Shown here piece after piece: positions 22,823 through 32,236 of a stretch of DNA of 64,000 nt (positions within the stretch are counted from its first letter, which is position 1; every line of letters starts with the position of its first letter). Source of the stretch: an uncultured Paracoccaceae bacterium (lineage in GTDB: Bacteria; Pseudomonadota; Alphaproteobacteria; Rhodobacterales; Rhodobacteraceae); contig CANLYJ010000001.1 of NCBI GenBank assembly GCA_947495295.1, positions 1,550,001 through 1,614,000 on the forward strand. The letters are read 5' to 3'. The notes under the pieces are model-generated. The model did no database searches. It was not told where the DNA came from and saw nothing but the letters and a program-made list of their open reading frames with translations. The translations under genes were made by a program, and so were the position numbers.

Positions 22823-25465
22823 CTAACCCCGACCCAGTGACCACCAGCCCTTGCGCTTGGGCTTGGCTGGCGCTTCTTCCGCGACAGGCTCTGGTGCCTT
22901 TGTGGCTACCACCGGTTCCGCGACCTCTGCCGGTGCGGGGGTTGGCTCCGGTGCCGGTGTGTCCACCTCTGGTGCGGGTGCCTCTTCTGCTGCTGGCGCA
23001 GGTGCGTCCTCCGCCTTGGGCTTGGCACGGCTGCGGCGCTTTGGTTTGGGCTTTTCTTCGGCTGCGGGCGCCGCCTCTTCCACCTGCGGTTCAGCAACAG
23101 CCTCTTCGGCCTTTGGTGCCGCCTTCTTACGGGTCCGCCGCTTGGGCTTGGGTGCCTCTTCAGCCGCCTCGGCCTCCGGCTTATCGGCGTCAGCTGCCGG
23201 TTCTGCATCGGCTTCGGCCACATCCGCGACCTTCTTTTTGCGGCTCCGTGTCCGCTTTGGCTTTTCTTCGGGGGCCGGAGCCTCCTCAGCAGCTGGTATT
23301 GCATCGGCCTCAGGCTGTTCGGCGGGCTCGGCTTCCGTCGCCTGCTCTGCCGGGGCTGCGTCACCCTCGGCCTGTGCCCCATCAGCCTGCTGCCCTTCAG
23401 CCGCATTGCCGCCACCACCGCGCCGCCGACGACGACGACGACGTTTGCGCTTGGGCCGGTCTTCGGTATCGGGGGTTTCCTCCGCCTCGGCCTCGACCAA
23501 TGTGGTCGTATCCTCATTGTCATCATCCATGATCACAACCGAGGTGACGACAGGGGCGGCATCCGGCACCACGCGGGTGGCCGTCTTGAATTTCTCAATT
23601 GCGAAATCAGGCGACACAAGGGTCGGATCACATTCAATGCGCACCGACATGCCGTAACGGGCTTCGATATCCGCAATATGTTCGCGTTTGCCGTTCATCA
23701 GGAAGTTGGCGATGGAAATCGGGGCCTTGATCAGCACTTCCTTGCTGCGGCCACGCACGCCCTCTTCTTCCAAAGCGCGAATGATCGACAGGGCGACATT
23801 GTCGTCCGAACGCAGCAGACCGGTGCCATGGCAATGCGAACACATCTGCGTCGTGGCTTCCAGCATGCCGGGGCGCAGCCGCTGGCGGGACATCTCCATC
23901 AGACCAAAACCGGAAATCCGGCCCACCTGTATGCGGGCGCGATCCGTTTTCAGCTTGTCCTTGAACCGCTTTTCAACGGCGGTGTTATTCCGCCGCTCAT
24001 CCATATCGATGAAGTCGATCACGATCAAACCGGCCAGGTCGCGCAGACGCAACTGGCGGGCCACCTCATCGGCAGCCTCAAGGTTGGTCTTCAGCGCGGT
24101 CTGCTCAATCGAGCCTTCCTTCGTCGCCCGGCCAGAGTTCACGTCGATCGCGACCAAAGCTTCGGTAATCCCGATGACGATGTAGCCGCCCGATGGCAGC
24201 TGAACCGTCGGGTTGAACATCCCACCCAGATAGCCCTCAACCTGATAGCGGGCATAAAGCGGCAGTTGCTCGGCATAGTATTTCACGTTCTTGGCGTGGG
24301 ACGGCATGATCATCTTCATGAAGTCCTTGGCCGTCCGGTACCCCTGCTCACCCGCGACGATGACCTCGTCGATCTCTTTGGAATAAAGATCGCGGATGGA
24401 TCGCTTTATCAGATCGCCTTCCTCGTAAATCTTTGCCGGTGCGATGGATTTCAGGGTCAGTTCGCGAATCTGCTCCCACATCCGTTGCAGGTATTCATAG
24501 TCGCGCTTGATCTCGGCCTTGGTCCGCTGCGACCCGGCGGTGCGAATGATCAGACCGGCACCTTCCGGCACGGTCATTGATCCGGCGATTTCCTTCAGCT
24601 TCTTGCGGTCAGCGGCATTGGTGATCTTGCGGCTGATACCACCGCCACGGGCGGTATTGGGCATCAGAACGCAGTAACGACCGGCCAGTGACAGGTACGT
24701 TGTCAGCGCGGCACCCTTATTGCCACGCTCCTCTTTCACAACCTGAATCAGCAGGATCTGGCGAACCTTGATGACTTCCTGGATTTTGTAACGCTTCGGG
24801 CGCGGTTTGCGCACCGGGCGGACCTCATCGGTGTCATCCTCTTCGGCAACACTTTCGATGGTCTCGTCCTTGGACCGGGGATCAGCCTTGGGCTGGTCAT
24901 CTTCGTCGTCATCATCTTCACCGGCCGCAGGCGTGTCGACCGGCGTCTCGGCAACCAGCTCCATGGGCGAGCTGCCCTCTTCGCTGTCTTCCACGTCAAA
25001 GGTTTCCATACCCGCGATATCGCCGGACGTCTCCTCCTCAGGAGTTTCAACCTCGGCTGTTGCCACAGGATCGTCGCCCTCAACCTCGGCCGCCTTGGCC
25101 TTGCGGCGGCGGCGCTTTGGCTTGGGCTTTTCGTCCTTTTCGGCTTCCGCCTCTGCTTCGGCCTTCAGGCTTTCGGCATAGGCTTTTTCCTCGGCGATCA
25201 GCGCCTCGCGATCCGCAACGGGGATTTGATAATAGTCTGGGTGGATTTCCGAGAAAGCAAGGAAACCATGGCGATTGCCGCCATAGTCCACAAAGGCGGC
25301 CTGCAGTGACGGTTCAACCCGTGTCACCTTGGCCAGATAGATATTCCCAGCAAGCTGTCGCTTGAACTGGCTTTCGAAATCAAATTCCTCGACTTTGTTT
25401 CCGTCTACTACGACAACGCGGGTTTCTTCCGCATGTGTCGCATCGATTAGCATTTTCTTTGGCAT
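22823..25465 (-). CDS. rne: Ribonuclease E
   Basis: The 880-residue endoribonuclease initiates mRNA decay and processes rRNA and tRNA, and usually scaffolds a degradosome. The S1 domain near the N terminus is split by an acidic and basic low-complexity insertion (about residues 90-230), usual in alphaproteobacterial RNase E. The catalytic region has VAIDVNSG (about 436-443) and FIDMDERRN (about 483) with the metal-binding aspartates. The Zn-link CSHCHGTG (about 541) holds the tetramer. The C-terminal 240 residues are Ala/Glu/Pro/Lys/Arg-rich and disordered, with RRRRRRR-type patches for RNA binding. MPKKMLIDATH at 25465 is the family start. Confidence 0.97.
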   Translation of the reverse strand: MPKKMLIDATHAEETRVVVVDGNKVEEFDFESQFKRQLAGNIYLAKVTRVEPSLQAAFVDYGGNRHGFLAFSEIHPDYYQIPVADREALIAEEKAYAESLKAEAEAEAEKDEKPKPKRRRRKAKAAEVEGDDPVATAEVETPEEETSGDIAGMETFDVEDSEEGSSPMELVAETPVDTPAAGEDDDDEDDQPKADPRSKDETIESVAEEDDTDEVRPVRKPRPKRYKIQEVIKVRQILLIQVVKEERGNKGAALTTYLSLAGRYCVLMPNTARGGGISRKITNAADRKKLKEIAGSMTVPEGAGLIIRTAGSQRTKAEIKRDYEYLQRMWEQIRELTLKSIAPAKIYEEGDLIKRSIRDLYSKEIDEVIVAGEQGYRTAKDFMKMIMPSHAKNVKYYAEQLPLYARYQVEGYLGGMFNPTVQLPSGGYIVIGITEALVAIDVNSGRATKEGSIEQTALKTNLEAADEVARQLRLRDLAGLIVIDFIDMDERRNNTAVEKRFKDKLKTDRARIQVGRISGFGLMEMSRQRLRPGMLEATTQMCSHCHGTGLLRSDDNVALSIIRALEEEGVRGRSKEVLIKAPISIANFLMNGKREHIADIEARYGMSVRIECDPTLVSPDFAIEKFKTATRVVPDAAPVVTSVVIMDDDNEDTTTLVEAEAEETPDTEDRPKRKRRRRRRRRGGGGNAAEGQQADGAQAEGDAAPAEQATEAEPAEQPEADAIPAAEEAPAPEEKPKRTRSRKKKVADVAEADAEPAADADKPEAEAAEEAPKPKRRTRKKAAPKAEEAVAEPQVEEAAPAAEEKPKPKRRSRAKPKAEDAPAPAAEEAPAPEVDTPAPEPTPAPAEVAEPVVATKAPEPVAEEAPAKPKRKGWWSLGRG

Positions 25466-25994
25466 ATTGTCCGTTCGCACATAACCCCGGCGGCCCCCCT
25501 GGGGGGGCGGTGGTCCGTGTTACATGTCTGATTAAGGCGATCCGCGCGCTCGCAAAACCGGGGCCCCTCGGGGCCGCACTGTCTTGCCTGTCATAGCCTG
25601 CGCGTTGCATCGCGTTTCTTCTCCGACCGCATGTAATCTGCGGCCCGTTCAAGGCCCGGTCTGCGTTTGAGTCGACGCAGCCAGAGCGTTCTTCTGGTCA
25701 AACTGACCAAATCAGCTGTCTTACCGGTAACAGACCCACGGTCCAAATCAACCAAGACAGAGAATTCTCCCGAATGGCTCCGCACAACGTCGTACGGGCA
25801 TCCGTACCTCATACATAAGGGAGGAAGGTCAGGTATTACAATGACAATTTGCATCCCCAATGATCACGACCCCACGATATGGCTGAATGAGACACACAAC
25901 CATTGGGTGAGCAAAGGCCCCGGAACGCCAATCAAAGTGAACCAATTCTTCAGCATTCGGCTTTATCGCATACGTTCTGGAACAGGAGCCATGA
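25466..25994. other. Long intergenic region: structured rne leader and upstream of the sensor gene
   Basis: Directly upstream of rne the DNA can form GC-rich hairpins: GCCCCCC-TG-GGGGGGC at about 25492-25508, and GGCCCC-TC-GGGGCC near 25560-25576. Such leaders mediate RNase E autoregulation in other bacteria; that role here is inference. The remainder, up to the divergent sensor gene, has no open frame I would accept. A minus-strand frame at 25591-25860 (89 codons) lacks a ribosome site and any recognisable family. Confidence 0.5.
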
Positions 25995-28016
25995 TTGAAA
26001 GAGCAGCCGCACAAAAAGACGCTTTGGGGCCTCACGGCCGTCCCAATTGTGTCGGCGCTTTTGTTTGCGTCCGCGTTTTTCGTTGCAACAGTGTGGGAAA
26101 CCGCAGTTGTCGAACGCAATCAACGGGCGCAATTGATCAACATGACCAAGAGCTTTGTCACAGCGTTTTCGAACGCGGGCGCCGGTGGCACGGTTGTCCC
26201 GGCGACCTTCCGTCGTATGGGGATCGACCATTATTCCGAACGACCAAGGACTGATACATATGGCGTCGAAACAAGTGTCACAATGCCGGGGACGCCCGGG
26301 CTTGAAATCCACACATCAGAACCCGATGGCCGCCTGAAACGGATTATTCAGCGTCTTGCGGCCAAGGAATTGACCGGGCCAATCGTTGAAAACCGCATCG
26401 AAAACGGCAACTTTATCGGTCGGACCATCTCGCCCTCTATTGCCACCAGCGCAAGCTGCGTGGATTGCCACAACCAGCTAATGGCCGAAGAGGTTTATCA
26501 AGTTGGCGATGTCATGGGGGCGTTCATTGTCGAAAGCAACATGACCGCATCAATATGGCGAAATGCGGGGTTTTCCGGCCTGATCTTCGTTATCGCACTG
26601 GTTGGTACCGGGCTGCTGGCACGGCGCGAACGGCGGCGCATGCAACAAATCGTCAGCGGCCTGGAGGCGCAGGTTCACCTTGAACAGGTCAAATCCGAAG
26701 CTGAGGCGCAGCAGCGTTTTTTGCTATCCCATGATCCGCTCACCGGCCTGCCAAACCGGACCATGTTTCATGACCGGCTGGACACGGAATTGGAACAGGC
26801 CCCGGTCTCGGATGTCGTGGTGGTTGTGGTCGATCTTGACGGGTTCAAAACCGTCAATGACACATTGGGGCACAGCGCCGGTGACGCCCTGCTTTGCGAG
26901 GTCGCACAGCGCCTGTTATCCGTCATAACAGATGATCGGGGGCTTGTTGCGCGACTGGGCGGCGATGAATTTGCAGCTGTTTTTCGGCATGCGCCTGATC
27001 GACCGGGTGCCGACGCCATCGGCGATCAGATCGTCACAGCCATGCAGGATGATTTTGTTTTTGAAAACAATGTGATCAAACCGGGATGTTCCGTTGGTAT
27101 TGCGATTGCCGATCACCACACTGGTGTGACAGCACCTGAATTGCTGCGGGGCGCGGATGCCGCCCTCTACACCGCCAAAACCGAAGGCAAAGACACCTAT
27201 CGTATCTTCGATGCGGCGATTTCCGCCCTGCTTGGCCGACGGACCGAAATCGCGGCCCGCCTGCCCCGCGCAGTGGCCAACAACGACATCCGTGCCGTGT
27301 TTCAACCCAAAATGTGCATCGCAACAGGCCTGCCCCACGGGTTTGAGGCGCTGGCCAGGTGGCGCATGGATGATGAAGACGTCAGACCGGATGAGTTTAT
27401 CCCAATCGCGGAAAAAACCGGGGTTATTCGCGACCTCGATCTTGCAGTGTTACAGATGGCCGCAGAATTTGCGGTGGCGACCAGTGCCGAATTGGGCCAA
27501 CCCGTACGGATCAGCTCCAACCTGTCCGCCCAGAATTTTCATTCAGACGGGCTGGCCGAGGATATCATGGCAATCATCAAAAAAACCGGGCTGCCCCCTC
27601 AACATCTGACGCTGGAAGTCACGGAAAGTGTCGCCGTTGAAAACTGGGATGTGGTCGAGGCGACATTGCGCATCTTGCGGCAGCATGGCGTCAGTGCAGC
27701 ACTTGATGACTTTGGCACAGGATATTCATCGCTCAGCTATCTGCGCCGTTTCGAGTTCGAGGAGATCAAGATCGACCGCAGCTTCATCACCAATATCGAT
27801 GATGATGACGAAACCCGTTTCCTGTTTGAGAGCATTACCGACATGGCGCGCGGCCTTGGGGCAACGGTGGTTGTGGAGGGGATCGAGACAACCGCGCAGG
27901 CCGAAATTGTCGCATTGCGCGGTGCGCAGGTCGGGCAAGGCTACCTCTACTCAAAAGCGCTGGAATGGGACGACGCCCGCGCATTCCTGAAATCAAGTTT
28001 TGACCGCGTGGCCTAG
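25995..28016 (+). CDS. Membrane heme-sensor GGDEF-EAL protein (cyclic di-GMP synthase/phosphodiesterase)
   Basis: The 673-residue protein has two membrane helices (11-33 and 192-209) flanking a periplasmic sensor with a c-type heme motif CVDCH at 155-159. This resembles the DUF3365/Tll0287-like domain, a redox or gas sensor. The cytoplasmic part has a coiled linker, a GGDEF domain with intact LGGDEF (321-326) and no RxxD inhibitory site, then an EAL domain with intact EAL (451-453) and DDFGTGYSSL. Both opposing c-di-GMP activities could therefore be present. The start is TTG at 25995 with AGGAG 6 bases upstream; an ATG at 25991 is out of frame. Heme attachment would need the cytochrome c maturation system. 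Confidence 0.9.
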   Translation: MKEQPHKKTLWGLTAVPIVSALLFASAFFVATVWETAVVERNQRAQLINMTKSFVTAFSNAGAGGTVVPATFRRMGIDHYSERPRTDTYGVETSVTMPGTPGLEIHTSEPDGRLKRIIQRLAAKELTGPIVENRIENGNFIGRTISPSIATSASCVDCHNQLMAEEVYQVGDVMGAFIVESNMTASIWRNAGFSGLIFVIALVGTGLLARRERRRMQQIVSGLEAQVHLEQVKSEAEAQQRFLLSHDPLTGLPNRTMFHDRLDTELEQAPVSDVVVVVVDLDGFKTVNDTLGHSAGDALLCEVAQRLLSVITDDRGLVARLGGDEFAAVFRHAPDRPGADAIGDQIVTAMQDDFVFENNVIKPGCSVGIAIADHHTGVTAPELLRGADAALYTAKTEGKDTYRIFDAAISALLGRRTEIAARLPRAVANNDIRAVFQPKMCIATGLPHGFEALARWRMDDEDVRPDEFIPIAEKTGVIRDLDLAVLQMAAEFAVATSAELGQPVRISSNLSAQNFHSDGLAEDIMAIIKKTGLPPQHLTLEVTESVAVENWDVVEATLRILRQHGVSAALDDFGTGYSSLSYLRRFEFEEIKIDRSFITNIDDDDETRFLFESITDMARGLGATVVVEGIETTAQAEIVALRGAQVGQGYLYSKALEWDDARAFLKSSFDRVA

Positions 28017-28063
28017 CGCCAGGACCGCGCGTTGCGTTAACCCAACAGACTCCGCCCCATGGT

Positions 28064-28137
28064 GTCCGACGTTTTGCCGACATGTGGCCGACGCTTTGCC
28101 GACAGCACAAATCCGGCAACGCAGCGCGTTAACACAT
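28064..28137. repeat. Dispersed intergenic repeat, copy 2
   Basis: The core at 28064-28099 is identical to 4134-4169 except for two positions. Here a fourth CCGAC unit follows the core, and a diverged tail again ends in GCGTTAAC-N2-ATG. It sits in the 147-base gap between the convergent sensor and dctD genes, so it may also act in transcript ends. Its minus strand would encode SAKRRT, as copy 1 does, but no gene is apparent. Confidence 0.7.
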
Positions 28138-28163
28138 GCATTGCCGGGGCTATCATACGCCGC

Positions 28164-29495
28164 CTAAAGGTAGTCGGACCGCTGCAATCCGTATTTCGCC
28201 ATCTTCTCGTTCAACGTCCGGCGTGGCAGGCAAAGCTCTTCCATCACCGCAACGATGGACCCTTTATGCCGCCGCATGGTGTTGTCGATCAGCATCCGTT
28301 CAAATGCTTCAACAAACTCTTTCAGCGGCTTGCCTTCGGTGGTCATGGCCGGTTTGGTTTCTTCGGTATCGGCCATCAGCAATGACGCGATGGAACCAGT
28401 GCCGCGCCTGTTTTGTAGAACCGCGCGTTCGGCCACATTGATCAACTGGCGCACATTACCGGGCCATGGCGCCTGCAGCAACTGGGCCGCCTCCTGCGCG
28501 CTCACCTCGGGCGCATCACAGCCATATTCATCGGCAAACTGCTCACCCAACCGGGTGAAAAGCGCCAGAATATCCTCGCCACGCTGACGGAGCGGCGGCA
28601 CGGTAATCCGCAATGCGGCGAGCCTGTAAAACAGGTCGGGACGCAACACGCTTTCGCAAGTTTTATCCTGCTCTTGCAGGTTACAAATGGCGACGATACG
28701 GGTTTCCGCTGGCGTGCCTTGATCATTGATCGCTGTCAGCAAACGGGCCTGCAACGCATGGCTGAGCGCCTCGATATCTTCCAGAACCAGCGTACCGCCG
28801 CGCGCCTCTTCCATGGCTGGGATCGGCTCATCGTCATTGGCGGGGCCAAAGATACGGCGACCCAATGTTTCCTCGTCATAGGCCGAACAGCTCAGCAGCA
28901 CGAATTTCTTGTTGGCGCGGGCACCAACGGCGTGCAGGGCATGAGCGACAAGGGTCTTACCGGTACCGGTCTCGCCCTCGACCAGGACGTGGCCATCAGC
29001 CTGCCCCAGATCAAGAATATCCTCTTTCAACCGCTCCATCGGGACCGATTGACCGATCAATTTCTTGATCAAAGCAGAGCCATCGGACAATTCCTTGCGC
29101 AGCGCACGGTTATCTAGCGTCAGGCGGCGGGCCTGCGTGGCGCGCTTGGCCAATTCGGTCATCCGGTCGGGATTGAAGGGTTTTTCAAGGAAATCAAACG
29201 CCCCGACCCGCATCGCCTCAACCGCCATGGGCACGTCACCGTGACCGGTGATCATGATGACCGGCAGTGAGCTATCGACGCCCTTGAGTTTCTTGAGGAA
29301 TTGCATCCCATCCATGCCCGGCATCTTGATGTCACTGACAACAACGCCGGGGTAATCATTTCCTAACCCTTTCAGCGCATCCTCGGCGGATGCAAAGGTC
29401 TCTGTGTCAAACCCGGACAGGGCCAGCCACTGACTGATCGATTGACGCATATCCTTCTCGTCATCGACAATCGCGATTTTCATAGCCTTCGACAT
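28164..29495 (-). CDS. dctD: DctD-like response regulator with AAA+ domain lacking GAFTGA
   Basis: The 443-residue protein has a receiver domain with phospho-acceptor Asp55 (VVVSDIKMPGMDG), an AAA+ domain with Walker A GETGTGKT (174-181) and Walker B GGTLVLEDIE (233-242). A Fis-type helix-turn-helix ends the protein (GSIVAVMEELCLPRRTLNEK). The GAFTGA loop that contacts sigma-54 should lie near residues 212-225 but reads GRRIFGPANDDEP, so sigma-54 activation is doubtful. It follows dctB by 11 bases. No dctPQM transporter lies nearby, so C4-dicarboxylate specificity is inferred from overall resemblance only. Confidence 0.85.
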   Translation of the reverse strand: MSKAMKIAIVDDEKDMRQSISQWLALSGFDTETFASAEDALKGLGNDYPGVVVSDIKMPGMDGMQFLKKLKGVDSSLPVIMITGHGDVPMAVEAMRVGAFDFLEKPFNPDRMTELAKRATQARRLTLDNRALRKELSDGSALIKKLIGQSVPMERLKEDILDLGQADGHVLVEGETGTGKTLVAHALHAVGARANKKFVLLSCSAYDEETLGRRIFGPANDDEPIPAMEEARGGTLVLEDIEALSHALQARLLTAINDQGTPAETRIVAICNLQEQDKTCESVLRPDLFYRLAALRITVPPLRQRGEDILALFTRLGEQFADEYGCDAPEVSAQEAAQLLQAPWPGNVRQLINVAERAVLQNRRGTGSIASLLMADTEETKPAMTTEGKPLKEFVEAFERMLIDNTMRRHKGSIVAVMEELCLPRRTLNEKMAKYGLQRSDYL

Positions 29496-29506
29496 TACTT
29501 CTTTCC

Positions 29507-31264
29507 TTACTCTGCCGCCGCCACGTCCTGTTTCAACGCGGGCAGCTGAACTTCAAAAATTGCCCCACCATCGACTGCATTTCTTGCCGTCAGGCGTCCA
29601 TTCAAATCGTTGACGATGCCAGAGGAGATGGCAAGCCCAAGCCCGACCCCATCCCCCGGTTCCTTGGTTGTGTAGAACGGCTCGAACAGCTCGTTCAGGT
29701 TTTCAATCCCCGGGCCATTGTCGTGGATTTGCAAGCTGACGGTTTCGCCCGCCGCCAACAGAATTTCAATGGTGGGATTGCTGGATGATTTGGTTGCATC
29801 AAACGCATTGCGCAGCAGATTGATAATCACCTGTTCCAACCGCAACCGATCACCCAGGATCATCACCGGTTCGTTGGGCAACGTGCGAATGATATTGACC
29901 TGCCGGGTCTTGAGTTGCGGCTCCATCATGGCAAGCGCAGATGATACTGCGGCCCTTGTATCTACTGGTTCAAACGCCTCCGACCCTTTGCGGGCGTAGG
30001 ATTTCAACTGCCGTGTTATGGCGCCCATGCGCTCCAACAAATCATCGATCCGCTGGAATGATGACAGCGCCTCGTCCTGCCGCTTGCGTTGCAGCAAAAG
30101 CCGGGCACCGGCGAGGTAGGTTTTCATTGCCGCCAATGGCTGGTTTAACTCGTGGCTGACAGCGGCTGACATCTCGCCCAAGGCGGCCAGTTTGGAGGAT
30201 TGCGCGATGGTCTGTTCGGCAACCTGGAGGGTCTTTTCGACCTTCTCGCGTTCGGCGATTTCTCGCTGTAGCCTACGGTTCAATGCGCGAAGCTCTGCTG
30301 ACTCACGCTGGAAAAATACCAAACGGGACGCCGTCTTGCGGGACATGAAATAGAAGGCCAGCGCCAAAAGCAGCGCGAATCCCATGACCTCAAGCGCCAG
30401 AATACCGTTCACCCTCTCGCGCACAGAGGCGTAAGTGGTGAAGCTGATCATCTTCCAACCCTGATGCGGCACCCGCGCCTCGCGACGCAAAACCGCCTCA
30501 CCCCGCAGATAAGCATCCGCAGGCAATGCCGCCCAACCTTGTGTGGCCCGGATCGCGCGTTCAATTGCGGATGGGGCCGATTGCCGGGCGAGCGCCTCCG
30601 CCTCCATCCGACCACGCCAGCGCGGCTCGGACGACATCAGGATCGTACCATCCGTATCAGTGACAATGACCGCATCTGACAGCCCTGCCCAGCTGCGCTC
30701 CAATGCGGGGACGTCCACCTCCACCATGATCACGCCCAGAAACACGCCCTCTGCGTCGATCTTGCGCGAATAGACAAAGTTGAAAGTTCCGTCATCCTCG
30801 TCCTTGTAAGTAGTATAGATCGTTTGATTGGCCCGCTGCGCGTTGACGAAATAGGGTTTCGCCCTGTGCGTTTCACCCAACCGGTTACGGTCAGTGGCGG
30901 CAACTGTGCGCCCGTCGCGGTCAAGCAACACCAATGATGCAGCGCCAAAATCGTCGACAAATGACAGCAGGCGCGCCGTTGATAGTGAGTAATTGGCATC
31001 TTCCAGCGCGGTAATCAGCTCTGGATCGCGCGCCAGAAACAACAGGCCGCGCGCGCTGTGGCGCAGCTCGCTCATCAAATCGCTGACATGGCTGGCCAAC
31101 CGGATCTCGGACCGATTTCGCGTCGTCTCGGTGAAACGCTGGGTCAGGAATTGATTGCTGACATAGATCACGATGACAGCAAACAGGCATATCACAAGGA
31201 TGGACAGCCGCAGATACCATCTACCCTGACCGCGCCGTCCCTTGAGTTTTGTGATCCCCGACAT
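29507..31264 (-). CDS. dctB: DctB-like sensor histidine kinase
   Basis: The 585-residue membrane kinase has a helix at about residues 20-40, a periplasmic double-Cache-like domain (about 45-285, with FVYSRKIDAEGVFLGVIMVEV), and a second helix at about 288-308. A coiled linker, the H-box AAVSHELNQPLAAMKTYL (His near 371) and a HATPase domain with LLRNAFDAT, DNGPGI and GLGLAIS follow. It would phosphorylate the adjacent response regulator. The first helix is preceded by a basic KLKGRRGQGRWYLRL. The cognate transporter is not in the window, so the signal could be a dicarboxylate or another small acid. Confidence 0.88.
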   Translation of the reverse strand: MSGITKLKGRRGQGRWYLRLSILVICLFAVIVIYVSNQFLTQRFTETTRNRSEIRLASHVSDLMSELRHSARGLLFLARDPELITALEDANYSLSTARLLSFVDDFGAASLVLLDRDGRTVAATDRNRLGETHRAKPYFVNAQRANQTIYTTYKDEDDGTFNFVYSRKIDAEGVFLGVIMVEVDVPALERSWAGLSDAVIVTDTDGTILMSSEPRWRGRMEAEALARQSAPSAIERAIRATQGWAALPADAYLRGEAVLRREARVPHQGWKMISFTTYASVRERVNGILALEVMGFALLLALAFYFMSRKTASRLVFFQRESAELRALNRRLQREIAEREKVEKTLQVAEQTIAQSSKLAALGEMSAAVSHELNQPLAAMKTYLAGARLLLQRKRQDEALSSFQRIDDLLERMGAITRQLKSYARKGSEAFEPVDTRAAVSSALAMMEPQLKTRQVNIIRTLPNEPVMILGDRLRLEQVIINLLRNAFDATKSSSNPTIEILLAAGETVSLQIHDNGPGIENLNELFEPFYTTKEPGDGVGLGLAISSGIVNDLNGRLTARNAVDGGAIFEVQLPALKQDVAAAE

Positions 31265-31308
31265 GGCCGTATTCTAAGCCCAAGCATTGGGCGCAGCAAG
31301 GTAACAGA

Positions 31309-31977
31309 TTAGGCGTTTCCCAACTGTCCAATCAACCCGCGGAAAAGCGCCTGCCCGTCCGTCCCGCCATGCCCAGCATCAACCGCCCGCTCTGGATGCG
31401 GCATCATCCCGAGAACACGCCGGTTATCAGATAAGACACCTGCGATATCGGCCAGGGATCCGTTTGGGTTCTGCGTATAACGGAATGCGATACGTTCATC
31501 AGCCTCAAGCCGCGCCAATGTCTCGGGATCAGCCGTATAATTGCCATCATGATGCGCGACCGGAAACGCGACAAGATCGCCCGCGTTGTATCCTTCGGTG
31601 AAGGCAGAACTGGATGTTTCGACTTTCAGATCAAGGGTTTTGCAAACGAACTTCAACTCCGCATTGCGCATCAGCGCCCCAGGCAACAGCCCGCTTTCGG
31701 TCAATACCTGAAAGCCGTTGCAAACGCCCAAGACATAGCCACCACGTGCAGCATGCGCCACAATCGCCTTGCAGATCGGGGATTGCGCGGCAATCGCACC
31801 GCAACGCAGATAATCGCCAAACGAGAATCCCCCCGGCACAGCGACCAGATCGACATTTTCCGGCAGATCAGGGTCCTTGTGCCAGACCATGCTGACATCT
31901 GCACCGGCAGCGCGCAACGCAACGGCCATATCCCGATCACAGTTCGATCCGGGGAAAACGATGACAGCCGCGCGCAT
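31309..31977 (-). CDS. purQ: Phosphoribosylformylglycinamidine synthase, glutaminase subunit
   Basis: The 222-residue class I glutamine amidotransferase carries the nucleophile motif GVCNGFQVL near residue 84-92 and a catalytic His/Glu pair in [11 protein letters not shown]. It feeds ammonia to PurL in step four of purine synthesis, together with PurS. The start shares one base with the purS stop (TGATG), so translation is coupled. purL is not in this window. Confidence 0.97.
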   Translation of the reverse strand: MRAAVIVFPGSNCDRDMAVALRAAGADVSMVWHKDPDLPENVDLVAVPGGFSFGDYLRCGAIAAQSPICKAIVAHAARGGYVLGVCNGFQVLTESGLLPGALMRNAELKFVCKTLDLKVETSSSAFTEGYNAGDLVAFPVAHHDGNYTADPETLARLEADERIAFRYTQNPNGSLADIAGVLSDNRRVLGMMPHPERAVDAGHGGTDGQALFRGLIGQLGNA

Positions 31978-32207
31978 CAGAGCAGTTCCACCCGGTAGCT
32001 TTCGATCACGGTATTCGCCAGCAGCTTTTCACACATGTCGGTGATTGTATCCTCAGACGTACCATCGGCCAGATCAAGCTCGATCACTTTGCCCTGCCGC
32101 ACGCCCGACACACCGTCAAAGCCCAGATTGCCCAATGCATGCCGCACTGCTTCGCCTTGCGGGTCCAGCACGCCATTCTTGAGCATCACATGTACTCTTG
32201 CTTTCAT
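31977..32207 (-). CDS. purS: Phosphoribosylformylglycinamidine synthase subunit PurS
   Basis: The 76-residue protein with [20 protein letters not shown] and [14 protein letters not shown] is the small structural subunit that joins PurL and PurQ in organisms with a split FGAM synthase. It lies between purC and purQ in one minus-strand unit, about 30 bases after purC. Confidence 0.96.
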   Translation of the reverse strand: MKARVHVMLKNGVLDPQGEAVRHALGNLGFDGVSGVRQGKVIELDLADGTSEDTITDMCEKLLANTVIESYRVELL

Positions 32208-32236
32208 CTGTCAGCTTTCCGTTCTTATCTGCGTCT

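Noticed and set aside
22632-22844. Minus-strand 70-codon frame between the regulator operon and rne
   Set aside because: It spans the rne terminator hairpin and overlaps the rne 3' end, with low-complexity content.
22906-23657. Long plus-strand frames opposite the rne C-terminal region
   Set aside because: They mirror the repetitive Ala/Glu/Pro codons of the disordered RNase E tail and are artefacts of its codon bias.
25591-25860. Minus-strand 89-codon frame upstream of rne
   Set aside because: It lies in the rne leader, lacks a ribosome site and shows no family features; the C-terminal part is only Arg/Leu-rich.
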